DNA of 64,000 bases from Albifimbria verrucaria. Lineage: Eukaryota; Ascomycota; Sordariomycetes; Hypocreales; Stachybotryaceae. The DNA lies in assembly GCA_020081605.1 (NCBI GenBank), contig JAHREC010000013.1:5828001-5892000 (forward strand), read 5' to 3'. The position numbers and the translations under genes are program-made. Below the pieces are notes generated by a model. That model searched no databases. It saw only the letters and a list, made by a program, of their open reading frames with translations, and was not told the DNA's origin. Below, one piece after another: positions 36,602 through 49,418 of the stretch (the first letter of the stretch is position 1; each line of letters starts with the position of its first letter).

Positions 36602-39600
36602 GGGTGGGAGGGAAAGGCTGGGGTTTGAAACAAAGCGAGGAGTCGAAGGCTGCGCCTCTGCAATCTCACCCAACGGGGAAGAAGGGCGAGGAGGATTTGA
36701 GACTTGCAGGGGTGGACAGGCTGGGAAATGTTGCAACTTCAAGTAGGGATATCTAAATTTGGAGGCGAACCTGAATGCACATGACATGACGTCTTTTCGA
36801 GCTTCCGTAAGCCACAACAAAAGGAACATGCTCAGGCGACCATGGTCAGACTCATGATGCTATTTGTGTGGGAGACATGACAAACTAGCTCGGAGCAGCC
36901 CTTGCGACACTCGCCGCTTACTGGAGCAGATGGATCGTGGAGAGGGAGAAGGAATGGCAATGCTCTCAAGATGACCTGTGCAAGGTCTTGGATCCGATGC
37001 GAAGAATGCAAAATGGAGACGCGTTCATGCAACGTCCTGGTGACCGCCTCATGTCAAGACGGGCAACGCTGGGTCGACCAAGTGGGCCACCAGCGACATG
37101 CTACTTCGGCGATGGCATTGTTGGGGTGTATGCTGCTGGGTCAGCCAAAGACAGTGAGACGTTGTCCATTTCCAACCGGCCCAGTGGCTATAGCTATAAT
37201 GTTGTGTAGTAAGATGGCGGGTGGGTGCAAATAGTGGTCCAGAAAAGCCCCAAGATCTGGAAGAGAGACCGTTGCTACAGGACACAAAATAATGATTTAA
37301 ATGACCGACATTGCGAATTATGCTTGGGAGCATGGGTGGATGACTGATGACTATCCCCATCTTTGAACTGAGGGGTTTTCGCACCAGATGGATTGTGAGC
37401 TGTCAAAGACTACCGTACCTTACCGCACTGCATACATACAAGGAAGTCTGGCGGCTATTTACATGCAGGACATACAAATCTGAATGTGCATGTTTGTTGG
37501 CCGCCTTGCAGATGCTTACGTGCTTGGTGAAGGGGATGACCAGCAGCTTGGATTTGGCTGGCTGCTTCATTTTAGGTAGCCAGAAGTACCGCTACCTGAG
37601 TCGGTGTTAGCTCCAATGGGTGGGATGGAATGCAGACGATAGTCGCGTCTGGAAGCTCAGGGACCTTGGGACAGGTACTCGCTCAGGTAGGTGCGGATCA
37701 GCAGTCCAGATCACAATTCTACGTGCCAAGCTCCGTCATTGAAGCTTCCAAAAACTTGGAATAAGAACGAGAACAAGAACAAGAACAAGCTGCGAGCCAA
37801 GGCTGGCCCCTCGTCGACTCCGGAAATCGCCCGTCAGATGTAAACAAGCTCAGCTTGCTCCCTTGTTAGCCCCTACCAGGAAAAAAATGCAATCCTTCAT
37901 CTCGGCAGAGACGCAGACTTGGCCTAGGTCCCGTCTTGCCAGAGGCAGGGCTCACAAGTGTGCAGTGCGAGTGTCGTCGAGACCAGAATGCCTTAATTAA
38001 CCGGGCCCGCTGCAAGATCTAGCTGCTAGGCGCGTTTGGGATTAGCGTCAGGGGCAACAGCCACTACGAGCATTACTGGCGTTACTGGCACGGCGCTGGA
38101 GTACATCCCCTTTCGGTCTGTTGCTTCACCGTTGGCTGCCCGTCAGGATCCAGCAGCCCAATCACGGTGCCGCACCTCGGTCGAGGCTGCGTTTCCTTGA
38201 ACGCTTTGGGCCAACCAGAACGACGCACCGCCATGCACTGTGCACACGGCCACAAACCACGCTCCATCCCAAAGGAGAATCAAACGTACAGAGCATGCGC
38301 ATGTACCTGCATCCAACCCCTGCCAGCCCCTTGCAGGCGTCCGCCGTACCAAAGACAGTGCAAAAGAAAGGACGGACTGCTGTTATCCGCCTCGCAGAAC
38401 TCCAGCAGAAGCCAGACAAGGCTCTGTGTCGCGTACCTTACCTTTACCTTGCCTTACCTCACCTCCTGGCCGCAACGGGTGGGCAGGCAAGGAACGGGGA
38501 ACGGAGGCGAGGCGGCAGCGCTAGCAAGCGGCCTGCAAGTGGGAATTCCAGTTTACCAAGCGGACGGGGCAGTCCTCGAAATTGCACCTCCAGTCCACAA
38601 GATTGGGACCGGCTTCTACCTGTGCTACCGCCGGGTGCACAGCCTACCTGCCTTACCTTTGCTATGTTGGTGCGGTACCGTAGCGACCTGCCTACTGCCT
38701 ACTATACCTACTACTTAGGTACATACGTACGTACGTACCTACCTATGCCTAGGAGTGCTAGCATGGCTTTTTCGTTAGCTCCCAAGATAGGGTCGGATAC
38801 CGTTGCCGTACTGTGCTGTACTCTGTACTCCTGTCCCTGAAAGCCAATCCCTCCGAGCAGGGCATTGGTCGGTTGGTCAGGGTCCCTGGCCAGCGCTGTC
38901 TCATTCGCGCCTGCGAAGCCACACCACAGGGCCCTTCCCTGTGCCTCGACTGCTCGCTGTACCCACCCTGTGGTTTATTTTATCGCCGTTCGTCTAGTCT
39001 AACGGCACAGGCAGGTACTCCAGGTACCCTCCAGCGCTGAACACCCGCCAAAGGTACCCGGAGACCAGCGCCTGGACTTGGTCTCCCCAAGCCCCCTTCC
39101 CCTTCCCTTCCCTTCCCAAATCACGCCTAAGTGCTCCACCCCAATCTCACGCTGGACCGGGCGTTTCCCAGTCCTCATGCTCTGTGCTGCGATTGACCTC
39201 TTGTTCTCTTCTCCTCCCTCCCCTTCCCTTCCTTTCCTCATCGTCAGTTTTGTCTTGGCTGTCGAGCGTCAGAAACTCGTGCAAACCGCCTGCCAGCGGG
39301 CTCGTCGCTCCTTTTTGTTCTGTCTTGTTAGGCAAACTCTTTAGTCATTCATTATTCGCATCGTGCTGTTCTGCTTACAGCATCGTATCACCACAATCAC
39401 TCAGTCGCTCCTTTTCCACCCACCCGCTCTCGCTCGCCCGTTTGCCATCTTTTTCAGCCCCCGAAATTCTGTTTCTTCCCGCCGAAGCGTCGATCGACTC
39501 GTTATTCTCCTGCCTAGGCTTTGCTCTCTCTCGCAAGACCGATAATTCAGAAAAAATCGACATAGTACTCGCACATTAATTCGTTTACATCTTAATGGGT

Positions 39601-39730
39601 TATGACTAGCCGTGCTTTTCTCGGATCTGGATAAGAATAGAATCGTTAATGATCATCGCGCGGATCATCCACTACCACTAACAACACCCTCTTCCCAAAC
39701 CTTGAGGCTCGATCTCGTCAATTACCTATC
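36602..39730. other. Long intergenic region, no gene seen
   Basis: 3.1 kb between two same-strand genes. It contains GAACAA repeats (37765-37790), CTTACC/TACCT words in clusters (38430-38470, 38640-38745, including ACGTACGTACGTACCTACCT) and CT-rich runs at 39085-39120 and 39205-39240 that look like the leader or promoter of the next gene. A 239-codon open frame at 38121-38840 has no protein-like composition and is rejected. No RNA gene recognised. Confidence 0.55.
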
Positions 39731-42010
39731 ATGGAGCCTCAAAACTTTGGCAGTTACTCGCTGCAGCCGCGTATCAACCTCAAACGTGAGGTTGTTGCCG
39801 ACACCACTTCAGATCCAAAGGAACCCTCGTTCGAAAGGATGACGGCAAGTGCTCCAGCTCGTCAGCGGCCAACGGCTGTGAGATGCCCGTTGACAGTTCT
39901 GCCAACAAGCTGCCTATTATTCTCGGTGTCGTGTAAGTGACGAACCGAGTGCCTACTCTCGCTTCTCCTAGCTAACTTGAACAGTATTCCTGTTGTGTTG
40001 ATTATCTGTGTGCTTTTCTTCATTCACCGAAGGAACATGCGAAGGCAGAGAATGGAGGATGCCAAGGACCCCAACATGGACCTCGATTTTGGCATGGAAA
40101 TCGCACCCCAGAAGAAGCGAAAGAGCCTCATGTTTGGGGCTGGGGAGAAGCAAATTCACAGGCCCGGCCAGCTCTCCATGGACATGAACCTCTCATCACC
40201 CTACCTGCTCCCTCCCGGAATCCACCAATCTCGCGACTCCTCAACTCGCTGGCCAGAACCCTTCCCAGCGAGACAGATCCCTACCGAACCGTGGCTCATT
40301 ATGCCAACAGTGATGCTGGCTCCATCCGATCATTCCCTGCTCGCGACCCTTCAGTCCACAACAAGCGATTCTCTGCTGTCACCGGCAAGTCTGTGTCCAC
40401 TGTCAAGATGCCTCCAGTCCGCACAAACTCCATCCCCGTGTCCCCGACCTCACCTGTCAACGCCAACCCTTTCAGCACCCCAGCTGTAGCTCACCCTCCC
40501 CAAGGCCTGCCTACTTCCCCAGCTCCGCCAAGCCGGGCTGCTAAGGAGGCGGCTCCTGCAAACGACATGCCCGAATTCGACAGCTACCCTGCCAACAATG
40601 GATCTCGATCAGATGAACTCTTCATGGGAAATGTTCAAGCGCCACCTGCTGCTCTCTCCAAGGAGCCTCAAAATAGGCCGCTTAGCCGCCCAGAGTCAGC
40701 TCTCTCTGACAGACCCCGAGCCAACAGCAACGAGAAGAACCAGGCTCAAGAGAATGCTGGCCTGGGACTGAACTTTGACTTCCCTAAGCCCTCGTCACCG
40801 GAAGCACACGCTGGTCGGGAGAACCGTGGATATGCAGACAACAACCCGCAAATTCAAACATCAACCTACTATGAGGATTATGAGGATTACGACCGCGGTC
40901 GTTCAACCGAGAGACAATCACGCATTCTCCCAGAGCAGGGCCTCGCAGTCCCCGCTCAGAGCAACAAGCGTCTGTCTGTGGGTTTCCGCCCTCTCCCACC
41001 GGATGAGGTGACAGAGACGGACGATCCTGAGACTCGAGCAAACCGTATCCGATCCTTTTACAAGGAGTACTTTGACGACACCAAGGATGCTCCTCTGCCT
41101 ATGCAACACCCAGGACCGCCACCCAAGATTCCCCAGCAGTACTACGAGGATTATGATGCCAACTATCTAGGAGAGTCTACCTACTATGACGCCGATTCCA
41201 ATGCCTTTGTTATGCCTTACGCACAGCCTGTCACCCGTCGTGCTATGACGCCTCCCCTGCTGGACGCTCAATGGGTCCTCCCGGTGCTGGTCCCCTCGGC
41301 CCACCCCGTGCTCCTTTCGGTGGTGGCATGCGCAGTATGAGCCCGGGACCGTACCGACCTCGCGCCGGCTCTCTTGGACCTCGTGGACCACCATCCGCTT
41401 ATAGCTCTCGGGCACCCTCATCTATCGGACCTCGACCTGACTCTTCTGCCTCTGCCCGTGGTCGTCAGCCTCCTAAGAAGAAGGGCCCACCACCTGCTGC
41501 TCTCCACACTCTGCCAACACCTTCGAAGCTTAAGGACGACAATTTTGCGATCATGGGAGCAATTGATTTTGCTCCTCCCGATTCATTCAGGGAACAAGCT
41601 GCTGGACGATCTCAAAGCCCATTCGGCGAACGCCGCCCCTACCACAGCCCTTCTGTTCCCGTTGCATCGCCTCTGGTCACGTCGTTCGATGAATTGGCTG
41701 TGCTCCCAAGCCCGTGAGTCTACTCTTAACCAAACCATCTTAGAATATCAAGCTAACACATATCAGGCACTTGCTTCGAAAGTCTTCGACCTTCACCAAC
41801 CTGGACTTTGCTCCTCCCAAGAAGTTCCAGGATTCCGACACGATGAGCGATGCCGGTAGTATCAGGAGCAACCGCAGCGGCATCTCTGCTGCTCAGCTTA
41901 CCGCCATCCGCGGCGGAGCTGGACGTGTCAGCCGTCTTCCCGGCGACACCGTCTTCACACAGGCGGCGTTGGCGGATGAGCTGAAGCCGAAATGGGGCCT
42001 GCGCCCATGA
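39731..42010 (+). CDS. Single-pass Pro/Ser-rich membrane protein, Skg6-like
   Basis: About 725 residues, three exons; introns 39933-39984 and 41714-41766. The N-terminal 65 residues are hydrophilic. One transmembrane helix follows (KLPIILGVVIPVVLIICVLF), flanked by HRRNMRRQRMEDAK and DPNMDLDFGM. This helix-plus-DLDFG arrangement is that of the fungal Skg6/Aim20 transmembrane family. The long presumed cytoplasmic part is disordered, rich in Pro/Ser/Arg, with YYEDYEDYD, PPGAGPLGPP and FDFPKPSSPE, and ends in two short conserved-looking blocks (NLDFAPPKKFQDSD, SAAQLTAIRGGAGRVSRLP). No signal peptide, so probably N-out/C-in without cleavage. Three missing bases (near 39838, 40232 and 41248). Yeast relatives affect cell-wall and polarity functions; role here is inferred. 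Confidence 0.75.
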
Positions 42011-45000
42011 GGTAGAAAATGATGCTTGAACTGGACGTAACCTGCAGGCTTTCAGCGAGACGTCCTCCTCCTTTGGCATTTGGCGCTCGATTCATTTTTC
42101 TCCAGCATTGCGTAGGCTCACTGGCTTGCACTAGCGTGCGATGGTATTTGTTTTTGTATTTTTGTTCGGCTTTTATCAAGGAGTCATTTGGGTAATGATG
42201 TTACTTTTGAGGTTCATGCAACTTGCATATAGAAGGAATTGGACAATTACCGACGACGAAGATGGCGGCTAGTACTTGAAATAGCGTCCGTCGGAGATTC
42301 TGTACATAGGATATCGAGAGGCTGCGGTAGCAACCTGGAAAACTTGCAAATGGATGCAATATTCTATATTTCTACGCTATTACTGAACCACATTTGTGAA
42401 GTGGATTACTGAGGATGATTGTCCAAGATGTGTTTTATTATGTCAATTCTGCTAACGGGAGCAAGGTTTAATGATAGAGTTGAGTAGGATCAAAAGCATC
42501 GCCAAGACGCACAGGATTCGATCAGCCGATCGGTACTCAACCGTCGGAAGGCGAACGGAGATGTCCAGTGTTGTCTTCACTAACAGTGGCTGAGGTCATT
42601 GTTCTACGCCTCGTGGTAAGCTTCCACTATGTTGGGTGAGAGTTGCTATTTTCGTACACACAGCCCATATACTCAGAACTCTATTATGCTGGTTGGATCC
42701 GCGATTAGCACCATCATTCTTGGGCCTAGAGCGCTTGGACAGGCGCAGCCTTGGCAACGCTGTTCTTCAAGCCGTCAGTTCCGTACGGGTGGCGTTTCCA
42801 GTGAATGGATGGTGCACAGGAGCTGCCGATGACAAGCGCGCCTAAATCAGTGGGGACATCACGAATGGACAACGGAGGCCTGAACTGATAGCCGAGTTGA
42901 TTCCCAGGTAGGAAACAATCGGAATGTCCAGTTGTTGATTTGTGATTGGAAGTAAGCCGACGTGGACATTTCTTGGCTGCAGGGCAGCACCGAGGCTAAT
43001 GCATGCCGCGAACCCTTGGAAGGATTTGCGTGCCGCGAGGTGGGAGAAGAAAGTGAGGAGACGATCTGGACTGCGTTGGATTGGATGGGGCCAAGAGAAG
43101 CTGCGGATCATCATGATGCCAACACTGCCCACGAATATGCACATGTTATTCTGCGGGCTGGCTTGGCGACGAGACTACCGGCACTGCTCGCCTTTTCTAT
43201 AGCGCCAAAGGCTTCCTTTCTTTTTTCCGTAGATCGCAGGATTGATACGAGGTTCCTATAACGTTACGTCAAGACCTTACAGGTAGTGTAGATCACCATA
43301 GGCGCCTGCTGGTGCAGAATACGAGGGTGTGGAGACAGTACTGATGGGGGCCACCGATGCAAGTGCAGAAGGATGACCAACATGACAGTGAAGAAGGGTG
43401 GTGTTTTTTTTGGTGGAGGAGAAAGGCCTAGACTGGACGATGAAGCTGGACGGCCGGTTCAAAAGCGCCCAGCACAGCAGGGCTGGGGAGAAGCTCAGCT
43501 TTTGGCTTTGGCCGGCAACGTAGAACTCCAACGTAGAAGCCGCACTCTATTTTCGTGTAAGCTGGTGTGGATGGAGACAGCCACCACTTGACTACGGCAG
43601 AGGCTAGACACGACTTTAACTCAGAGAGGCATCGTTGAGTTGGCTTGTCAATTCAATGTTGACAACGCCTTCAATCCAGTTGGGTAACGGAGCCGTCGTG
43701 TGGCACTGGTCAACCCGGGCCCTGGTGCTGGCATGTGCGAGACGATGGGTCCTTGGGAAATAACTCCTGCTCTCCGTAGTGACATCCAATTTTCTCCGGA
43801 AGTCAGCACTGGACTTGTCCACATGTACGGAGTGCAGGGACGCTAGTTTAGATCACTCCTCGTTAGGCCACGACGTGCTACTTTAGCGGACGGCGCCACA
43901 CCAGACAGACTGTTTTGGAGGCGACTAGATCGGCCTGTTCCTCGAGCAAACACTGAATTTCACCCTGCCTAGCCATGTTGTGTCTGAGGACAAGACATTG
44001 ACTTGGGTCCGAGATTAATGTTGCGACGAGCTTATGTGGGCCGCAAGGTTGGAAGTCATGGCAATAACTGAACGCATGGGTCGACCTGATTCAGGTGCAC
44101 ACGTCGCGCGTGTCCAGGTTTCTGCGTGGCCTTTGCTCGAGGACACTCCTGAACATGAGGTCAGGCAAGCTGGCCCAGGCGCTGTGCCTCGGGATTGACA
44201 TTGTATGCCATCATAACTCCACCAACATGAGGAAAAGCGCCGGCTGGCCCTGGAGGTTGAGGTAGAGGGCTGGTTGACCGGGACCTGCATGGAGGAAGCA
44301 GAAATTCAAACCCTCCGAAGTGAGACTTTTCAATGGCAACGATTGACCTATGATATTTACCTGGTTGTGTCTAGGTAAGGGAAGGTAAGGTATTCGGTTG
44401 CTAGCGTAGCAGACAGCTCAACAAGAGACACATGCTGTATGCCTGAGCGCAGGTGCAATGCTGTACCCCGTACCCAGGGCCTGGTTGGCCGCGGCCAGCA
44501 GCAATTGAATGAATATTATGCGCATGTCTTATAGCCAGGGGTGGCATCGGCGAGCAACACTGGATCTGGTCGCGCTTTTCCCTGGTCGGGTGCTAGTGTC
44601 GGAGGGGCGATGCCATGACTTGTCCAGGATGACGGGCGATTAGCCGGTACATAGTAGCAGGAACGGAGAAGACCCTTATGGTGAAGAAAGTTACGGCGCG
44701 CTGGACAGAGAAGAATTGGGTTGACGGCTTCTTTTTGAATGTTGGCTGCGGTTGTTGTTTGTTGTTTGGGGAAGGTAATTTCCGTTTGCAGGCTACGGCA
44801 ATGCAGGCATGGGCTGAGCGAAGTGAGAAAAAAGGGCTGAAATACGTAGGACTACTGGGAGCGTAGGGAACCCCAGGTGGTGCTGGGGTATCTGGAGGTA
44901 CCTTCAATTGCCAATTTCCTCCAACCCTCCACCATACCTAATACCGAATACCTAATACCTTGCCGTGCCTTACCTTACCTTACCTTACCTTATTTCTCCT

Positions 45001-45772
45001 CCCACCACCACCTCCATCTCCTCTCTCTCCCCTCTCTTTTCCTCTTCCCCCTCCCCGTATCTCGACGTGTGTGTGTCGCCTGCCCATCTTCCCTCCTCGG
45101 TGCCTTTGGTGTCCGATTGAGAGAAATCGACAGGCCCCATCATATTCGCCTCGTCCCACGGTTCGGTTCTTGGCGACCCGGGTAGCCTTGGCGCCGCGCC
45201 CGTGTGTGTGGAGATTGGTGATACTTGGGGCCACCTTTGAAGGCCCTTTTCCGCTGGCTGTTGCTGGTGCTGCGCCGAGCTTGCGGGTCTGCCAAAGGGT
45301 TCCTCGTCTAGTCCAAGCCAGACGTTTTCGTCCCGCACGGTCACCTTCAGACACTCTGCGTCGGATCATGTCCATTGCGATACGCTCCCTTCCACCAACC
45401 CTCTCTAAAACCCACTCGAGCCCGTACCGTCCGACTTTTCTGACGTCGTCGGTATTTTTGCTTTCCCACAAGGTGCGTTTCTGCCCCGTCGCAGCTTCGG
45501 CTGTCGTTTCTCTCTGTTTCTGCTCCGGGGTTTTCTTGTTGTTTCTCACCATCCTGGCTGCGCGTCCGTGACGGCGATCACCACTCTTGCCCCTTCTCGT
45601 GCTTCTCGAACCTGCATTCCTCTCCCCATTGCGTTATGCGCTCGCCACTGGCTTGGCTTCGCGGATCCTGTTACCCTTTCTCCTTGTATCTCTTTTGTTC
45701 ATCCTCTGCATCGTCTCTGCCCTACGCCTAACCACCACATACCAATCCCACCCATCCGCCATACATACTAAC
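42011..45772. other. Longest gene-free stretch (3.8 kb)
   Basis: No supported gene on either strand; ORFs are short and of random composition. Features seen: AT-rich sequence 42180-42480; five perfect CCTTA copies at 44968-44992; CT-rich leader sequence 44990-45060; and an open hydrophobic stretch without ATG at 45572-45772, in frame with the next gene. It could hold a non-coding transcript or a long promoter, but nothing in the sequence proves this. Confidence 0.55.
44968..44992 (+). repeat. CCTTA pentanucleotide repeat, five copies
   Basis: Five perfect tandem copies of CCTTA in the leader or promoter region of the Mid2-like gene. The same word occurs singly or in pairs in other intergenic regions of the window. 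Confidence 0.9.
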
Positions 45773-47090
45773 ATGAGCCTCAACATCAGGCAGCTCACTG
45801 ACGTGGGCACACCTGGCCTCGCCATGTCTAATACAAGCGGCGCACCGCCGCCTACCAACGAGCCTGAGCCTTCGGCACCTAGCCAGCCTTCCTCTCAGGC
45901 GCCGCCGCCTGCTGCACCGTCGTCACAAGTGACATCGGCTCCTCCTCCTGCTCAAGACACATCATCAGCGCCGCCTCCCGCTGCCCCTTCTTCTTCAACA
46001 CCACCGCCACCGGCGCCGGCCCCTTCGACGTCTTCTAGAGAGCCTCCCCAAGAGTCCACCACCTCATCTGCTCCCCTCCTCAACAAAGCACTTCTGCTCC
46101 CCGACGTCGTCCTCCGAGAGTTCTGCCCAGACGTCGGCTGCTCCATCATCAGAGGCTCCTACCTCGTCAGAGCAAACCTCGGCTGCTCCTGAATCTTCGG
46201 AACCACCCACATCAGTCTTGACTATTACATCAGGTCAGAGTGGAACGCAGATTGTTGTTATAACATCAACCAGACTCTCTGAACCCCCATCAACCTCGAG
46301 CTCAGGTACCCCATCCACCGGAGAGGCAGGAACCATCGACTCTTCCAATGGTAGCAGTGGCGGAGGTCTTAGCAAAGGGCGACTGTAGCCATTGGTGTGG
46401 TTGTCCCCATTGCTGCAATTGCCATCCTCGCCATTGCAGGCCTCTTCTTCTGGAAGAAGCGCAGGTCGAGAATGCAAGCCGAAGAGGAGCGACGCAAGGA
46501 GGTCGAAGATTATTCATACAACCCGAACGCTGATCCCACGATTCCATCTGTCGCCATGATGTCTGATAATGGCTACGAAATGAGGGAAGACAGCTCTTCT
46601 GGCTATCGGGGCTGGGAAACACTGTTGCTGGCTCTACTGGCCGCAAGGCATCGACCACGATATCCGGAGGCGTTCCCTACTCCGATGCGACATCTCCCAC
46701 TTACGCCAACGCCTCTGAAGCGAGGTCTGCGGAGCCACTCATGGACAGCCCACATTCTGGGGAGGGTGAAATTCTAGGCGCAATGGGTCCCTCAGCAGCT
46801 AACAACCGCGGTGGTGATGTCCACCGTGGACCGTCGAACGCTTCTTCGTCCTACAGTGCTGCCGGCCGATCAGACGGCTCTGACGGCCCTGTTGGAATGG
46901 CATACGGTAGTGGCGGCTACTACGATTCCTACAGCCAGAACCCTTACAGTGATAACCCTTACGGCGGTTCCAGACCCCAAGAGGCACCCGGAGCGCCTGT
47001 CATTCGCGACAACCCGGCACGACGCAACACACGTATCGAAAGCCCTCGCACTACCCACAGGGTAGTGTTGGCATTTCTCAGAACTTTTAA
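45773..47090 (+). CDS. Single-pass Ser/Pro-rich membrane protein, Mid2-like sensor type
   Basis: About 440 residues, no intron. The presumed outer part (residues 1-185) is a Ser/Pro/Ala/Thr mucin-like stretch (PAAPSSSTPPPPAPAPSTSS) suited to O-mannosylation, followed by SVLTITSGQSGTQIVVITST. One transmembrane helix follows (ATVAIGVVVPIAAIAILAIA, then GLFFWKKRRSR). The cytoplasmic tail is Gly/Tyr/Ser-rich (NPYSDNPYGGSRP). This layout resembles Mid2/Wsc-type cell-wall sensors and related fungal proteins. No signal peptide follows the chosen ATG. Five missing bases break the frame (near 46076, 46101, 46381, 46614 and 47044). With the last corrected, the stop is the TAA at 47088-47090 after GISQNF. 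Pmt2, also in this window, is the kind of enzyme that would modify such a protein (inference). Confidence 0.75.
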
Positions 47091-47537
47091 AATGAAAACA
47101 TATCCTGCTACACATTTCAATATGTAACAAATTACCTTACAACTTATATGATAATACCTTGTGGGACCACCGATGTGCTTACTCGACTGGTCTGACCTGA
47201 TTCCTGGTACATGCCTTTCGGATATTGGGCAACTGGAATTCTGGAGGATTTTTGTTTTGTTTCTGAAAACATCTTGAAGCCAATTGTTTCTTTTGTCTTT
47301 GTTCATGTCAGCTCAACACCTATGACTTATATGTGACTGACCTTAACGTGACTACTCGAGGAGTTGGTCTGTACATACGAGACGCGACATAGCGATTATG
47401 AAATACCATTTATTCTGTTATTTATGGCCCTATTGTGAAGAAGTTGATCATCAGGCTTACGATCCAAGTCTTGTCCAGTTTAGATGCTGGAATCTATTTT
47501 ATTATCTACAAATTGCTAAATCGTAATCATCGCAGAG
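47091..47537. other. Convergent intergenic region
   Basis: 447 bp between facing stops; AT-rich, UTR-like. Nothing else seen. Confidence 0.5.
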
Positions 47538-49108
47538 CTATCTGCCTAGCATGTATGAGGACCTACTCATCCCAAGCCTATAGCTACGCCGGCTTGGCCG
47601 CTCCGCAACACCCATGCCTTGGCTCAATTCCATCCGCGCCCACCAGAAACGGCACTGCTCCATCTCTGACGGTGTGAGCGTCCGGGTGCGCACCGGCGTG
47701 CCTCTGCTCGAGCCCATGGCCGCCTCATTGTTCCCCTCCCCGAAGACGAGCAGCTTGCCGTCACCGCCGGCATCGTCGAATGGACTCTTGAACTGCGGCC
47801 AAGAGTCGCCCAGGTCGCCGTCAGGGCTGGCCACGAAGTTGGTCCAGCGCGAGTTCATCTCCCTGCGACGGCGGCGAGGCCTGGCTTTGAGGAGCCACCG
47901 CCAAGGGCTGTGAGGTCGTGGCCGGCAGCCGCAGCGTGGTCACCGTGAGCGGCGGCGTTGAAGGGCAGTGATGTGGCGGCATACTCGTACAGGTAGACGC
48001 GGGCGCCGGCGCGGGACAGGCGGTGGGCCGTGTGCATCACGGGGCAGATGTAGGCGTAGTGGCCGTATGCCTCGGATAGTCGACGGAACTGCCGGCCGCG
48101 GCGGCCGTCCTCGGGGCGGTTCCGGTACGTTGATGTGGGCGAGGAGTCGGTGACGGGGTCTGGGTAGAGTGCCTCGAGGGCGTCGAGGTCGGCGGTTGAG
48201 AAGGATGGGATGAGCGTGGCGAAGAAGCGGCGGAACTCATCATTCGTGTCCGCACGCTGTGGGACAAACCCAATGCCTTCATGGGAAGAGAATCCCGTGA
48301 GCACGGCAAGCCCTGCGGCCCGGCTCACGCCCCTCAGGACCCGGAGCTGTTAGCTTATGCCACGCATTCAGCGGCAGATCCGGCACTGCGCCGCCCGGTC
48401 CGTCCACAACAGGTTGAAAAGGCCAGGTAACGGAGATGCTGTGCACGGCCCAGACGTCGACGGCGGCATCAAGCAACGAGTCTACGTCGAGCGAGGCGAG
48501 GGGCCGGTTGCGAATGTTGGCTTTTAGGGCGCGCAGCTGATCGAGCACGCGCGGGTGAGTAGGAGATAGCACGGAACGTGCGGTTGGCGAACCGGACTCG
48601 AGAATAGCCTTGCGGAAGGGGAGAGGGTTGGGATGGAGGATGGCGTGGCCGATCTGGTGAGAGTCAGTGTGAGGATGGCGTGTAAGTGAGGTGTGGGAAG
48701 TGACTCGAGGTCATAGCTGGGGATATTGGGTAGATAGATACATCACTTTCGGGGAAAGATATATGATGAGAGTTTGCAATGCAAGAAGACCATTGTAATA
48801 AGAAAACGAGAGTCAAGACTCACTGCGTGCGCTCCCGCGCTCACGCCCATGAGCGTCAGATCATCGGCATCACCCCAAACGCCCCGATCCAGCGCCTCAC
48901 CCACTCCACCGCGACCCGCTGGTCCTTCAGGCCCAGGTTGAGCTCCTGGCTGCCATCCTCGCTGGTCAAGAAGCCCAGCGCGCCGAGGCGGTAGCAGATG
49001 CCCACGGCGAGGACGGGTTTCTGCGCCCAGGCGACAAAGGCGCCCAGGTCCCGCTCGGCGGGAAGCCGAAGTTGAAGCCGCCGCCGTGGACGTAGACCAC
49101 GACGGGGA

Positions 49109-49143
<35 letters not shown>

Positions 49144-49418
49144 CCGGCCGGCCGGGCAATATTCAATGTCAGCGGGTTCTCCGCCGTGTCGTGCGGCGCC
49201 AGAGGAAATGGCTGCGACGGGGCCGACGGGCGGTGCGCCTGGATGGACTGGCCCGGCGACGGGTCCAGCGGCGCCGGGGCCTGGAAGCGCTGCGCGCGGG
49301 CGTAAGGGATCCCTTGGAAGAGCTCAAGCGCCTTTGGATATTTCGCCGACACGGGTTGCGCCCTGCCGACGATGTTGCAGCCGTTGACCGAGACGGTCGG
49401 AGACAGCGTCGTTGCCAT
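47538..49418 (-). CDS. Type-B carboxylesterase (alpha/beta-hydrolase)
   Basis: About 571 residues, two exons, intron 48654-48823. The N-terminus is FQGIPYARAQRFQAP; the oxyanion region is VVVYVHGGGFNFGFP; the nucleophile elbow is LMGVSAGAHA (Gly-x-Ser-x-Gly). The acidic member is probably Glu in SSHEGIGF, and the catalytic His is probably in the AAHGDHAAAAGHDL stretch. The C-terminal helix region WWARMELSQGMG is typical of fungal family members. Substrate unknown; no secretion signal is visible, so it may be intracellular. A run of ten CAG codons (poly-Gln) precedes the HGGG region. Frame breaks: near 49064 (C), 48873-48876 (G on the coding strand), 48345 (+1 or -2) and 47878 (G). Confidence 0.85.
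49113..49142 (-). repeat. (CAG)10 trinucleotide repeat encoding poly-glutamine
   Basis: Ten perfect CTG units on the plus strand, read as CAG in the esterase frame, giving a Gln run inserted just before the conserved IPVVVYVHGGG strand. Such runs are length-polymorphic in other genomes. Confidence 0.95.

Noticed and set aside
36700..37700. Possible RNA gene in the gap after DHX35
   Set aside because: No tRNA arms, snRNA or snoRNA box pairs that I can recognise by eye; only short random ORFs.
38121..38840. 239-codon open frame in the 3.1-kb gap
   Set aside because: Composition is biased by the GC-rich leader sequence, no domain or helix pattern, two other frames are equally open, and no splice or start context supports it.
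44960..45571. 203-codon open frame with hydrophobic patches before the Mid2-like gene
   Set aside because: CT-rich leader translates to Leu/Pro/Ser/Phe by composition alone; no conserved features.
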